Source: Nostoc sp. TH1S01 (GTDB lineage Bacteria; Cyanobacteriota; Cyanobacteriia; Cyanobacteriales; Nostocaceae). Taken from it: DNA of 64,000 nt. The notes under the pieces are model-generated. The model saw nothing but the letters and a program-made list of their open reading frames with translations, was not told the origin of the DNA and did not search any database. Location of the stretch: assembly GCA_018993265.1 (NCBI GenBank), contig JAGKSW010000071.1, forward strand, positions 21,270 through 85,269. Direction: 5' to 3'. The position numbers and the translations under genes are program-made. Positions 9,701 through 17,755 of the stretch are shown here, piece by piece. Position 1 is the stretch's first letter. The number at the start of each line of letters is the position of its first letter.

Positions 9701-10072
9701 CAAATTAAGATTTTGGCTATAGATGATGATGCCGATATGCGAGATTTAATCGTTACTATTCTCAAATTGTATGGTGCAGAAGTGAAAGTTGCCGCATCGG
9801 CCGCCGAGGCATTAATTTTATTAGCAGAATACCAACCAGATGTATTAATTAGTGATATTGGTATGCCAGATGTTGATGGTTATACCTTGATGCAGCAAAT
9901 TAAAACTCAACTCTCAGAAAAGCAAATTCCGGCTATTGCTTTGACAGCCTATGCTGCTGAGTATGATCAACGTCAAGCATTAGCGGCTGGCTTTCAATTA
10001 CATCTTGCTAAACCTGTTGTTCCAGAAGAATTAGTTAGAGCGATCGCTTCAATTATGATTCGTAAACAGTAA
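6767..10072 (+). CDS. hybrid sensor histidine kinase/response regulator with PAS and GAF domains
   Basis: 1101 residues, starting at TTG 6767, which is preceded by a strong GGTGAGGAG ribosome site; no ATG is placed as well. Domain order: PAS (about 30-135), GAF (165-320, QLGVIWQVD ... GLPGRIWATH), PAS (333-450), PAS with a PAC-type end (455-585), PAS (590-715), coiled linker, HisKA with phospho-acceptor His744 (FLAVLSHELRTPLSP), HATPase with N (LLSNAVKF) and G boxes (DTGKGIS, GGLGLGLA), and a C-terminal receiver with acceptor Asp1030 (LISDIGMPDVDG). There is no membrane segment, so it senses something in the cytoplasm. No output regulator is adjacent. Confidence 0.93.
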   Translation: MTENKNSWEAELSETTESRVGKQDLKLPELKLAFAESLLESLTDGFWCLDREWRCIYMNHWQMNLFGITQENVLGENFWELFPETVDSILYTQLNQAVLEQTPVNFEYFHLKSQRWLENRVYPSTNGIYILSFDITEKQAVISEQTQCMSDRQREEQRKAARYAVTRVLAEATTLVEAVPAILQSLCESLGWQLGVIWQVDAHQNVLRHVNSWQSRNSNLQAFIAENQQTTFALGIGLPGRIWATHQPTWIAQISEDKNFTRAATAIQSGLNTVFGFPILLGDEMLGVIECFSDRIQEPDEDLLQMMATIGSQIGQFMERKRTEAALQESQQLFQSFMQHSPLTGFIKDETGRYIYVNAKVEELFNWQPADLLGKTDFDLFPFPAAQQIHHHDLQVLHHERLLQYLEKVQLEDREYHFMTFKFPFQDAGGRKLVAGMSIDISDRIKTEVALSESEENLRLALQAARMVAWTWDAKTGIIHRSANACDVLGLLPEMLVASGEEGWNLVHPDDLQQHQAKVQEAIANQGNYISEFRLLRPDNGEIIWVEDRGQVNCDQAGNLIGVKGALFNVSDVYDELRLRKQVETTLREREERFSTLFNGMEDWILVYNLTSNFQPGQLIEVNEQACKKLGYDREELLSMSVAQIIDSSLINPQAGIERLLTEKHIVVESVHITKDRQRLPVEVSATLFTLNGLPTVQAICRDITERKQAEIEREKLLKQEQAAREEAETANRIKDEFLAVLSHELRTPLSPILGWTQLLRSRKLDPKATERALVTIERNAKLQTQLIEDLLDISRILRGKLVLNVATVNLNTIIEAALETVRLAAEAKNIRIQTLFSPDVGHVCGDTGRLQQVVWNLLSNAVKFTPDGGQIEVRLEQVGKQVQIQVKDTGKGISPEFLPYVFEYFRQEDSTTTRKFGGLGLGLAIARHITELHGGTVKVESPGEGLGATFTIKLPVIVNHLAPSQDTQTSVQNLNLNQIKILAIDDDADMRDLIVTILKLYGAEVKVAASAAEALILLAEYQPDVLISDIGMPDVDGYTLMQQIKTQLSEKQIPAIALTAYAAEYDQRQALAAGFQLHLAKPVVPEELVRAIASIMIRKQ

Positions 10073-10073
10073 G

Positions 10074-10102
10074 ATACCTGACTTCTTAAATAAGTCGGGT
10101 AT
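10074..10102. terminator. CCTGACTTCTT hairpin, copy 2, after the histidine kinase
   Basis: ATACCTGACTTCTT, short loop, AAGTCGGGTAT begins two bases after the kinase stop codon and is followed by a T-rich stretch. It is a variant of the hairpin family at 1261, 21548 and 27754 and is placed like a transcription terminator. Confidence 0.55.
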
Positions 10103-10127
10103 GTAGACCTCTTTTATATCTTCAACA

Positions 10128-10943
10128 ATGGAAACGAAAGCTGCTTTACCTATTACACTTTTAGCTGGCAAGAATACCTTGCCAATTATTCAAGTTTATT
10201 TTGAATTTAATCATCTCAAGCAATTATATCGTCAAGGTTGGTTACAACACGGTATTGATCCTAAGTATTGTGAAAGCGTTGCCGAACACTCTTTTGGTGT
10301 TGCTCTACTCGCATTATTTTTAGTAGATATTTATTCCCTAGAGTTAGATAAAACTAAAATCATGCAAATGGCTTTAATTCATGACTTGGGAGAAGTTTAT
10401 GCTGGTGATTTAACTCCAAGTGATAAAGTTGATAAACAAGCAAAATATCACTTAGAAAGACAGTCTCTAATTCAGATACTAGATAAACTCCCAAATTGCT
10501 CTTACTGGATTGATTTGTGGGAAGAATATGAACGAGGTAATTCACATGAGTCTCAATTTGTCCGAGAAATTGATAAATTAGAAATGCTATTACAAGCCAG
10601 TGTATATGAACATCAAGGATTAGCGAATCTCTCAGAATTTTTTACCTCTACTAATCAAGCATTTCCAACACCGCAAATTCAAGCGTTATTTCAAGTGCTA
10701 GAAGGTTTAAGAAATCATGGCGATTTTATCTCTCAACCAAATAATTTAAATCAGGATTTATCACTATTACCGTGTCAGACTATCTGCAATGACTGTGCTT
10801 TTCATGTCAAAGCAGAATCAAGAATAGAGTGTATTCACCCTGATGAATTGGCTGTAAATTGTGCTATTGTAACTTTTTGCAGTTCCTTTCAACCTGCTGA
10901 AGAAATTGATAGTCCATGTGTGACTTTTGGTAATGATGAATAA
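10128..10943 (+). CDS. HD-domain phosphohydrolase (YfbR/HDDC2-like) with Cys-rich C-terminus
   Basis: 271 residues. Residues about 30-165 form an HD domain: ESVAEHSFGVALLAL (first His), ALIHDLGEVYAGD (HD pair) and VREIDKLEML (final Asp), the metal-binding set of the 5'-deoxynucleotidase YfbR/HDDC2 family, which removes phosphate from dNMPs. The C-terminal 60 residues are unusual: CQTICNDCAFH ... ECIHP ... NCAIVTFCSSF has seven cysteines in a spacing that suggests a zinc or iron-sulfur site. That tail is not part of standard YfbR. Stand-alone gene, followed by its own terminator. Confidence 0.8.
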   Translation: METKAALPITLLAGKNTLPIIQVYFEFNHLKQLYRQGWLQHGIDPKYCESVAEHSFGVALLALFLVDIYSLELDKTKIMQMALIHDLGEVYAGDLTPSDKVDKQAKYHLERQSLIQILDKLPNCSYWIDLWEEYERGNSHESQFVREIDKLEMLLQASVYEHQGLANLSEFFTSTNQAFPTPQIQALFQVLEGLRNHGDFISQPNNLNQDLSLLPCQTICNDCAFHVKAESRIECIHPDELAVNCAIVTFCSSFQPAEEIDSPCVTFGNDE

Positions 10944-10950
10944 TAGCAAT

Positions 10951-10980
10951 AGAAGGGTACAGCGATCGCCATACCCTTCT
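10951..10980 (+). terminator. hairpin downstream of the HD-domain gene
   Basis: AGAAGGGTA and TACCCTTCT form a perfect 9-bp stem around a loop that contains the HIP1 octamer GCGATCGC. It begins eight bases after the stop codon. Confidence 0.6.
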
Positions 10981-10995
10981 CATTAGTAATTACAC

Positions 10996-11116
10996 TATAG
11001 CAATCTGATTTGATTTCTGAAAAAAACTCCGTACACCTCTTTTACTTCTTTTCCTATTCCCTGTTCCCTGTTCCCTACCTACGCAAGTAATTTCAATAAT
11101 CAAGTCGGTTCCTATA
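10996..11116. repeat. MITE-like dispersed element, copy 2 (121 bp, inverted relative to copy 3)
   Basis: TATAGCAATCTGATTTGATT at one end and AATCAAGTCGGTTCCTATA at the other. The interior, including the TTCCCTGTTCCCTGTTCCC heptamers and the GTACACCTC word, is the reverse complement of the 27936-28064 copy. It lies between the convergent HD-domain and 97-aa genes. Confidence 0.7.
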
Positions 11117-11122
11117 TACTAA

Positions 11123-11416
11123 TTAATTTTCATGCTCTTGTTGCTGATTATCGCTTGGTCTATTAGTTTCTAACAGACGGGACATAAACACATCTGGTTT
11201 TCTACTAACAACAGAGATAACTTTATCAATAGCAACTACTTCACTGGTTTTTACAACCATTTCCCACAAAGTATCTTCTTCTGCATCTTTGTTATGAGTT
11301 CTGTGTTTAAAGCATAACAAATCATCACAAACATTAATAATTGTTGCGAAATACCACTTATCTCGTATTAATAGCCAAATTTCTTGATCCAAGTAACTTT
11401 GTAGAATTGATTTCAC
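11123..11416 (-). CDS. hypothetical protein, 97 aa
   Basis: Frame begins at GTG 11416; there is no ATG near that end. The first 70 residues look like a compact mainly-beta domain (SYLDQEIWLLIRDKWYFATI ... CFKHRT ... LWEMVVKTSEVVAIDKV), followed by a polar Gln/Glu-rich tail. I do not recognise it. Beta-barrel RNA-binding folds of the Sm/Hfq kind have a similar rhythm, but that is only an impression. A 424-bp gene-free stretch (11417-11840) lies upstream; I see nothing definite in it. Confidence 0.5.
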   Translation of the reverse strand: MKSILQSYLDQEIWLLIRDKWYFATIINVCDDLLCFKHRTHNKDAEEDTLWEMVVKTSEVVAIDKVISVVSRKPDVFMSRLLETNRPSDNQQQEHEN

Positions 11417-11840
11417 AATAATTCAGATAATTAAAAACAATGTCGTAAATACTATTTGGGGATGAGATCCTCGTGCAACAGGGAAAATACTTAATTGTAA
11501 TTTAAGAGGATACTACAGCGCAATCTGTATTTAGTCGTATTATTTTACCAATACTTTTATGAGCATTTTGTATAAAAGATTGCTAATTTTTGGCAAAATC
11601 CCAAGCTGGATATTTGATGTTTTGAGAGTGCTTTTATTAGATAACTATCAAATTGAATATTTCTACGCCTAATTGCATGACGAAATAAACGGCGGATGCT
11701 TGATTGATATTTGCTCTCCGCCTTGCCCAAAAAACAACAAAACTATACGCTAATCAATCATGGCAGTTGCTAAAGCTATGTCAGGCTCCAATTTTGAAAA
11801 TAAACATAGTTTTTATCCAAAAACTGCCTAATTTGAGCTT

Positions 11841-13670
11841 TTAGACTTGAGGTTTGAGTTGAGCGATCGCTGTGAGCATTTGTTGATAATATTCAATGTT
11901 GCCTTCTTGATAATAGATGTTGGCAGATTGCTGAAAATCAGCGATCGCACCTGGAAAATTTTCTAGTTGGCGGTAGATATCAGCGCGTAACATATAAGCT
12001 GAAGCCCAATGGGGTTGACGTTGTAAGGCTTGGTTTAAGTCGGATAATGCTCCTTGCAAGTCTCCCAACAGCAAACGGCTGCGTCCTCGATGATACCAGT
12101 CTTCGGCAAAACTGGGGTCAAGGGCAATGGCTTGATTGTAATCGGCGATCGCACTGTGATAATTTTGCAGAGCATAGTAAGCACTGGCGCGATCGCTGTA
12201 AAATGCTGCGGCGTTGGGATTAATTTGCAAAGCAGTGGTGTAATCTGTAATTGCACCGTGATAGTCTTGCAAGCCATAGCGCAAGGAACCTCGATTGTAA
12301 TAAGCCTCTACTAAACCGGGGTTAATTTTGATTGCTTGATTGTAATCGGCTAAAGCTCTTTGTTCAGCTTCTAAAAACCGCAGGGCATTACCTCGATTAC
12401 AGTAAGCTTGAGAAAACTCCGGATCAAGTTTAATTGCTTGGGTGTATTCTTCTACCGCTGCTAAATAATCTTGTAGAGCTTCGCGGGCTAAACCACGACC
12501 ATAGTATGCTGTGGCTAAGTTAGGATTGAGTTGCAAGGCGCGATTATAATCTAAAATTGCCCCTTGATAATCTCCTAAACAACGACGAGCCGTAGCGCGA
12601 TCGCAATATCCTTGTGCATACTCTGGGTGAATTTGCAAGATTCGATTGCTATCGGCGATCGCACCTTGGTAGTCACCCAACTGACAACGTGCATAAGCGA
12701 GAAAACCGTAGACTAAAGCTAAAGTCGGATTTCTGGCTAAGGCTTGTTCATAATCGGCGATCGCACCTGGAAAATCGCTTAAAGTTGCTTTGATTAGCCC
12801 CCGTTCGTAGTATGCTTGTACATCGTCAGGATTTAATTGCAGTGCTTGGTTAAAGTCCGAAATCGCTGCTAGATAATCTTTCAGGTAGGAACGAACAAGT
12901 CCGCGATTGTAGTATGCTGGGGCAAAATATGGGTTAAGTTGTAAAGCGCGATTGTAATCAGCAATTGCTGCTTGATGGTCTCCTAAAACATGGCAGGTAT
13001 TGCCCCGGTAATGATAAGCTTCTACCAAACTCGGATCTAATTGTAATGCCCGCTCATGATCGGCGAGTGCTTGTTCATATTCTTCTAAAATATGGAAAAT
13101 ATTACCTCGGCTGCTGTAAACGGCAGCATACTGGGGATACCACTGTAAGGCTTGCTGAAAATCTGCTAGTGCTACTTGGTAATCGCCATTTTCGCTGCGA
13201 GCTATACCCCGATAATGAAAAGCTCGCGCTATATCAAAATCTATATATGTAACTAAATCCGGATTAATTTCAATCGCTTGGTGATAGTCAGCGATGGCTC
13301 GATCATAATCACCCAACGCACAATAAACATTTCCCCGACCGTGATGGGATTCTGCTAAGTTGGGATTGATGGCTAATGCTTGCTCGTAATCCGCGATCGC
13401 TTCTTCGTAATCTGCTTGTGAATAACGAGTGTTACCCCGGTTATGATAAGCTTCAGCAAAATGAGGATTAATTTGGATTGCCTTGTTGAAATCGGCGATC
13501 GCAGCATCGTAATCTCGGAGTGAGCTATACAAAATATTGCCGCGATTATAGTAGGCTTCAGCAAAGTCAGGTTTTAGCTGAATCGCTTCTGTGTAATCTG
13601 CGATCGCACCTTGAAAGTTTCCTTGCAAATTTTTGGTAAAACCTTGGTTAAAAAAGTCGTCCGCATTCAT
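11841..13670 (-). CDS. TPR-repeat protein (about 16-17 repeats)
   Basis: 609 residues made almost wholly of 34-residue tetratricopeptide repeats with the pattern 'A..YNRG......DY..AI.DY..AL.LNP' from residue 5 to about 595. No signal peptide, membrane segment or catalytic domain is present, so the protein is a cytoplasmic superhelical scaffold. Repeats are similar enough in DNA that internal recombination is plausible. No neighbour suggests a partner. The start ATG 13670 gives the first repeat at once, which fits. Confidence 0.9.
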   Translation of the reverse strand: MNADDFFNQGFTKNLQGNFQGAIADYTEAIQLKPDFAEAYYNRGNILYSSLRDYDAAIADFNKAIQINPHFAEAYHNRGNTRYSQADYEEAIADYEQALAINPNLAESHHGRGNVYCALGDYDRAIADYHQAIEINPDLVTYIDFDIARAFHYRGIARSENGDYQVALADFQQALQWYPQYAAVYSSRGNIFHILEEYEQALADHERALQLDPSLVEAYHYRGNTCHVLGDHQAAIADYNRALQLNPYFAPAYYNRGLVRSYLKDYLAAISDFNQALQLNPDDVQAYYERGLIKATLSDFPGAIADYEQALARNPTLALVYGFLAYARCQLGDYQGAIADSNRILQIHPEYAQGYCDRATARRCLGDYQGAILDYNRALQLNPNLATAYYGRGLAREALQDYLAAVEEYTQAIKLDPEFSQAYCNRGNALRFLEAEQRALADYNQAIKINPGLVEAYYNRGSLRYGLQDYHGAITDYTTALQINPNAAAFYSDRASAYYALQNYHSAIADYNQAIALDPSFAEDWYHRGRSRLLLGDLQGALSDLNQALQRQPHWASAYMLRADIYRQLENFPGAIADFQQSANIYYQEGNIEYYQQMLTAIAQLKPQV

Positions 13671-14043
13671 CTAAGTTCAATGGGCTGTGAAACTCCCGTC
13701 CCCTAATTTTAGGATGGGTGCTGTTTTGTATCAATTGACTTCAGCGGATTTTCACAATTTCCTCTGTAAATATAAGTAAGCAGCGACTATAATACAGCAG
13801 AAACACGTGTAACATCATACTCATGTAAACACTCAGTATAAATCTCTTAATGTTTATCTATTTATCTTGTTGTTAAGATAACAATCCCATTTGATTGATG
13901 AACTCACCCGAAAATAGATAGAAAAGAGGATAGAGAAACATATATTTGTTAACAACTTATTTATATTTTCTCTAGTTACCAAGAAGGTTATTAATAGAAA
14001 AACACAGTAAAATTTTAGAACAGATCGCAGAGGTTCTTAACCA
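13671..14043. other. intergenic region between divergent genes, 373 bp
   Basis: Separates the TPR gene (minus) from a small plus-strand gene. It is AT-rich and has a short dyad TTGTTAAGATAACAA at about 13868-13882 (stem TTGTTA/TAACAA) that could be a protein-binding site. No gene or repeat family seen. Confidence 0.4.
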
Positions 14044-14301
14044 ATGAATATTTTGGTCACACCTGAAGATGAACAACTACATAAATTTCGCTTTGAATTA
14101 GGAAAATTTACAAATACTCAAGAAGCAATTACCACAGGTTTAAAAATAATAGAAGAAAATTCGCATCGTCCGGCAGACATAAATTCCAAAATAACGATAG
14201 AAGAAGAGCATTATTGTTGCAGAATCTTCCGGGATCGCTCAATGGGTGAAGGGTGTGATTCTACACAATATGACATTGATTCCGAACTATTTGAAAAATA
14301 A
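14044..14301 (+). CDS. small ParD/CopG-like antitoxin-type protein (orphan), 85 aa
   Basis: The first 40 residues (TPEDEQLHKFRFELGKFTNTQEAITTGLKII) have the rhythm of ParD-type antitoxins: a short beta start, then 'F....GKY....EAI..GL.LL'. The C-terminal half is acidic and would be the toxin-binding part in that reading. No ParE or other toxin gene follows within the 200 bp before the convergent rubrerythrin gene. The ribosome site AGAGG lies 10 bases upstream of the ATG. Family assignment is tentative. Confidence 0.5.
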   Translation: MNILVTPEDEQLHKFRFELGKFTNTQEAITTGLKIIEENSHRPADINSKITIEEEHYCCRIFRDRSMGEGCDSTQYDIDSELFEK

Positions 14302-14501
14302 TGTCATAGCGAAGACAGATAAAACAGGACTATACAGTTGCTGAGTATCTTCACTGTAATTTTCGATTTATTCAATTGTGCGGATTTGTGCTGATGAAAC
14401 AGAGACTAGGGATGAGAGACTAGAGACTAGTAATTTTTACTCAGCAAAGCCGAAATTAAAAAAAAATCCCTATTCCTAGCCTCTAGTTCGCTATATGTTT
14501 G

Positions 14502-15215
14502 TTAAGCCGCGATTTTTTCTTCCAATGGTTTAAACGTCTTTTTGGTAGCACCGCAAATAGGACATTCCCAATCATCAGGAATCTCTTCAAAAGGTGTACC
14601 AGGTGCAATTCCCGAATCGGGATCGCCAGCTACAGGATCATAAATCATGCTGCATTGACGACAAATCCATTTGCGAGTTTGGGGATCATCGCCAGCTACT
14701 CTGGTAGCGGCTTTTCCGCCATTTAATACTTCTAATGCTTCAGTGTAGCGATCGGCGTGGTAATTTTCGATAAACTTAAGCAAGCCAAAACGGTGTGCAG
14801 CTTCTCTAAATGTATTAGCGTGTTCGCCAGATTCTTGCGCTTGCTTGAGAAATTCTGCGGCGGCGGGATTGTCGCGATCGCTTTTTGCGGCTTCGGCAAA
14901 TTCGGGATACATTGTAGTGTATTCGTAAGTCTCACCTTCAATTGCTAAAGATAAGCAACGAGAGACAATTTGTTTTTTTTGTTCATCAGTTAAAGTCGCT
15001 GGATCTTCAACTACCAGTTCTGGATGCAACAACTTAAAATGAGCAAAAGCATGTTCGGTTTCTTGTTCTGCGGTTTCACGAAATAGTTTCGCTAAATCCG
15101 AAAATCCTAATTTACTAGCAACTTTCGCAAAAAATAAATACTTGCGGTTAGCCATCGATTCACCACCGAAGGCTGCTTCTAAGTTATGCAGAGTAGTAAT
15201 GTTGGATAAATCCAT
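14502..15215 (-). CDS. rubrerythrin
   Basis: 237 residues. Residues 1-145 are the ferritin-like diiron domain: the helix GGESMANRKYLFFAKVA, the ExxH unit ETAEQETEHAFAHFK, and later GETYEYTTMYPEF and ESGEHANTFREA, which supply the Glu/His iron ligands. Residues about 183-222 are a rubredoxin domain with two CxxC knuckles (CRQCSMIYDP and CPICGA). Rubrerythrins reduce hydrogen peroxide and organic peroxides with electrons taken through the rubredoxin iron; in heterocystous cyanobacteria they protect oxygen-sensitive cells. Standing alone, convergent with the antitoxin-like gene. Confidence 0.93.
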   Translation of the reverse strand: MDLSNITTLHNLEAAFGGESMANRKYLFFAKVASKLGFSDLAKLFRETAEQETEHAFAHFKLLHPELVVEDPATLTDEQKKQIVSRCLSLAIEGETYEYTTMYPEFAEAAKSDRDNPAAAEFLKQAQESGEHANTFREAAHRFGLLKFIENYHADRYTEALEVLNGGKAATRVAGDDPQTRKWICRQCSMIYDPVAGDPDSGIAPGTPFEEIPDDWECPICGATKKTFKPLEEKIAA

Positions 15216-15476
15216 AGTTTTGGATACCTGTAAACGAATAATGCCTAGTAAAAAAACAGGCTATAAATCAGGTTAATGAGCCAATTTTGTATAACAGAAA
15301 ACGTTTTATACAAATTTTGTTTTCGCCCATCTTTCTTTACCTGTTTTGCCTGTTGTTCCAGGAAGATTATAAAACTAAAAAAGTTAGGTAAATTACAAAT
15401 TAACTGGCTGAAAATTTCAAGATCAGCAATGCGACGTTCTAAGAGGATGTTTGAGAAGTCTAAATTATTACTCACC

Positions 15477-15595
15477 GGGCGATTGGAAATCGCGGCTACA
15501 CAGACGAAACCCACCTACGTGGGTTTGAAAATCTTGATTTTGTGTTAGTCCACGCAGGTGGACTTTGCTTGTGTAGTAGCGAATTCTATTCGCCC
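15477..15595. repeat. long palindromic intergenic repeat (119 bp)
   Basis: GGGCGATTGGAAATCGCGGC at the left is mirrored by GCGAATTCTATTCGCCC at the right; inside are two more stems, AACCCACCTacGTGGGTTT and AGTCCACgcAGGTGGACT. The whole would fold into a cruciform with nested hairpins. Non-coding, although short frames cross it on both strands. A related, shorter unit lies at 49321-49394. Confidence 0.7.
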
Positions 15596-15609
15596 AATAC
15601 TTTTCAAAC

Positions 15610-15790
15610 ATCATCTAAGCCTTGACGTGAAAGGACAGAGATTTAAATTTCTACTTGATTGAGTCCTGCGGTTTCGCCAGTGAGGGAGTCTGGCAAACGA
15701 ACGCACTGGCTCATCAACTACCATGCTTCGGAGTGTAATGAAACTCTCAACTGTCGAGAATTCTTCTCGCCAGGGGACACTCAAATTTCA
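15610..15790. ncRNA. structured non-coding stretch, possible orphan IS200/IS605-type end or omega-RNA-like remnant
   Basis: Contains GCCAGTG (15676-15682) pairing with CACTGGC (15704-15710), then a perfect hairpin CGAGAA-TTC-TTCTCG (15755-15769), and ends ...GGGGACACTCAAATTTCAA. The layout (an outer stem, AATGAAACTCTC, a terminal hairpin, a TCAA end) recalls the right end of IS605-type elements of cyanobacteria downstream of tnpB. There is no tnpA or tnpB frame here, so this would be a remnant. Weakly supported. Confidence 0.28.
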
Positions 15791-15795
15791 ATGAG

Positions 15796-17733
15796 TTAAT
15801 CGTGTTCAGTGTTTTTGATAGTTGATGTTGAAGTAAATTCTAGGGAATTATTGCTGATTGTGTCATTGATGACTCTGCTGTTGCTTCGTACTAGTTGGCT
15901 GACTTGACCCAGTAATTCACCTAATTTTCCTTCATCAAGTAAGGTATTAATTAAGGCAAGTCCACTAGTGGATAGAAGTAATTTATTGATATCCTGACTA
16001 CCGTTACTACCATTAGCTCCAGGAAATGAATAAATGCGAGCATCACCTAAAACTCCTGGTTGTGGTGCTAGAGCAGTGACAATTTCTGGGAGTTTATCAG
16101 CTAATTCAGGCCAGATGGTTGTGATAATTTTGCTGGTGAGGTTGGCATTGCTGATGGTATTTTCGGCGGCAATTTTAACTTGTAACCCTTGTGCTTCTGC
16201 TAAGACTTGATCACGGTTAGCGGCGGCAAGGATTCGAATTGCTTCGGCTTCCAATTCTGCCGCTTGCTGGGCTATCTCTGCTTGGCGTAAACGGCGGAAG
16301 GCATCGATTTCAACTAAGTTGCGATCGCTGATACTTTTCTCTTGAGCTTCTCTTTCCGCCGCAATAATTGATAAACTTTTACTGCGTTCAGCTTTTTCAA
16401 TTTCGCCTGCTGTATTCACTGATTCTTGTGCTTTGGCTTGTTCGGCTTGAGCGCGAAAGCTTTCGCTTTTTTTATTTGCAATGGCTATGGCAACATCTTC
16501 TTGTGCTAGTCTTGCCAATCTTTCTGACTCCACTATCTGCACTTGGGCTTGAAACTTTTCAGACTCTACCTTTTGTTGACGGGAAATTTCGGCAATTTCT
16601 GCTTCCTGTTTTTGTAGTGCTTGTGTTACCTTTAGCTGTTTGTTACGTTCTTCCAGGGTAATATCTGCTTCGATTTGACTTTGTTGCAGAGATAATATTT
16701 TGCGAATTTCTTCTTCTTCAACTGATTTTTGTTGCAAGATTTTGGTGCGCTGGACTGTAGCTGCTTCTCTATCTTTTGCTTCTTGGATTTCTCTTTCCCG
16801 TTGGGCTTTTAGTGCTTCTACTTGCAATTTCTGCTCTAGTTTAGCACTTTCTTGTTCTTGAGCAATTTGCAGAGATCGCTTTTGGGCATCCAGTTCTTTT
16901 TGTTCAATTGCTACGTGAGTTGATAATTCAACTTCCCGTTTTTGTTGGATGGAACGCTGAATAATTTCGGTTCGCAAGCGCACACCTTGAGCGTCAAAGA
17001 AATTATCTGGATCGTAGGTAACACTTTCTAATATTTCGGAAATTGCAATATTATTAAGTGTCAGTCCCACTTTTTTCAAATCTGGGCCAACTAAGTTTAA
17101 TACTTCCTGAGCAAACCCCAGTTTATCAGAATCAATTTCTGCTAGTTCTTTGGTTTTAGCTGCGGCTCTAATGGCATCATCTGCCCTTTTTTCTAAAGCA
17201 TTTTTAATATCTTCTGGAGTAATTTTGCTACCATTTTGCGATAGTCTAGCAGCTGCCGTTAACACGTCTTCTTCTGAAGCATTAATACATACATAAAAAG
17301 TGACTTTAATATCGGCTCTCAGATAATCTTTGGTACGAACAGCTAGTTTATCAGTCCGTTCCACATCTATGGAAATTTCTCTTAATGGTACACGTGTTAA
17401 TTGATGAAATCCTGGCAAGACAATACAACCACCATAGAGAATCACTGATTTCTTTTTAATAAATAATCCCCCAGTTCTGACAAAGGCTTCGTTGTTGGGA
17501 GTCACTACATAAACCCGTGTGTAAGCAAACAGGCTGAATAACAACAATATAACTACAGCTACAATTACTCCCGGTATTACTAATCCAGTATTGATTTGAG
17601 CTATTGTGGGCTTGACTGTAATTGGTATTGTTTGAGCAATTAATTTTGTTTGATTCTGTTGTGGTTTTAATTGTGATAATGTCTCCGGTGGAATAGTTGG
17701 TAAAGACTGAATAAAAGTCAACCAAAATAACAT
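15796..17733 (-). CDS. flotillin-like SPFH-domain membrane protein (YqiK type)
   Basis: 645 residues with an AGGAG ribosome site just before the ATG. One membrane segment (about residues 48-70, IPGVIVAVVILLLFSLF) precedes an SPFH domain (75-270: AFVRTGGLFIKKKSVILYGG, VPLREISIDVERTDKLAVRT). The next 280 residues are a Glu/Gln/Ala-rich coiled coil typical of flotillins (repeated 'REREIQEAKDREAATVQR' style text), then a C-terminal domain (ITTIWPELADKLPEIV). Flotillins organise lipid microdomains and form large membrane-bound oligomers. The gene directly downstream of an NfeD/YqiJ-like gene, which is the classic pairing. Confidence 0.88.
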   Translation of the reverse strand: MLFWLTFIQSLPTIPPETLSQLKPQQNQTKLIAQTIPITVKPTIAQINTGLVIPGVIVAVVILLLFSLFAYTRVYVVTPNNEAFVRTGGLFIKKKSVILYGGCIVLPGFHQLTRVPLREISIDVERTDKLAVRTKDYLRADIKVTFYVCINASEEDVLTAAARLSQNGSKITPEDIKNALEKRADDAIRAAAKTKELAEIDSDKLGFAQEVLNLVGPDLKKVGLTLNNIAISEILESVTYDPDNFFDAQGVRLRTEIIQRSIQQKREVELSTHVAIEQKELDAQKRSLQIAQEQESAKLEQKLQVEALKAQREREIQEAKDREAATVQRTKILQQKSVEEEEIRKILSLQQSQIEADITLEERNKQLKVTQALQKQEAEIAEISRQQKVESEKFQAQVQIVESERLARLAQEDVAIAIANKKSESFRAQAEQAKAQESVNTAGEIEKAERSKSLSIIAAEREAQEKSISDRNLVEIDAFRRLRQAEIAQQAAELEAEAIRILAAANRDQVLAEAQGLQVKIAAENTISNANLTSKIITTIWPELADKLPEIVTALAPQPGVLGDARIYSFPGANGSNGSQDINKLLLSTSGLALINTLLDEGKLGELLGQVSQLVRSNSRVINDTISNNSLEFTSTSTIKNTEHD

Positions 17734-17755
17734 ATTTTTCTCCTAATTTATGAGT

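Noticed and set aside
12054..13252. Frames opposite or within the TPR gene
   Set aside because: Shadow frames created by the 102-bp repeat periodicity of the TPR gene.
15245..15548. Overlapping short reading frames on both strands (89 and 90 aa)
   Set aside because: They cross the 119-bp palindrome, have no ribosome site and no recognisable protein character.
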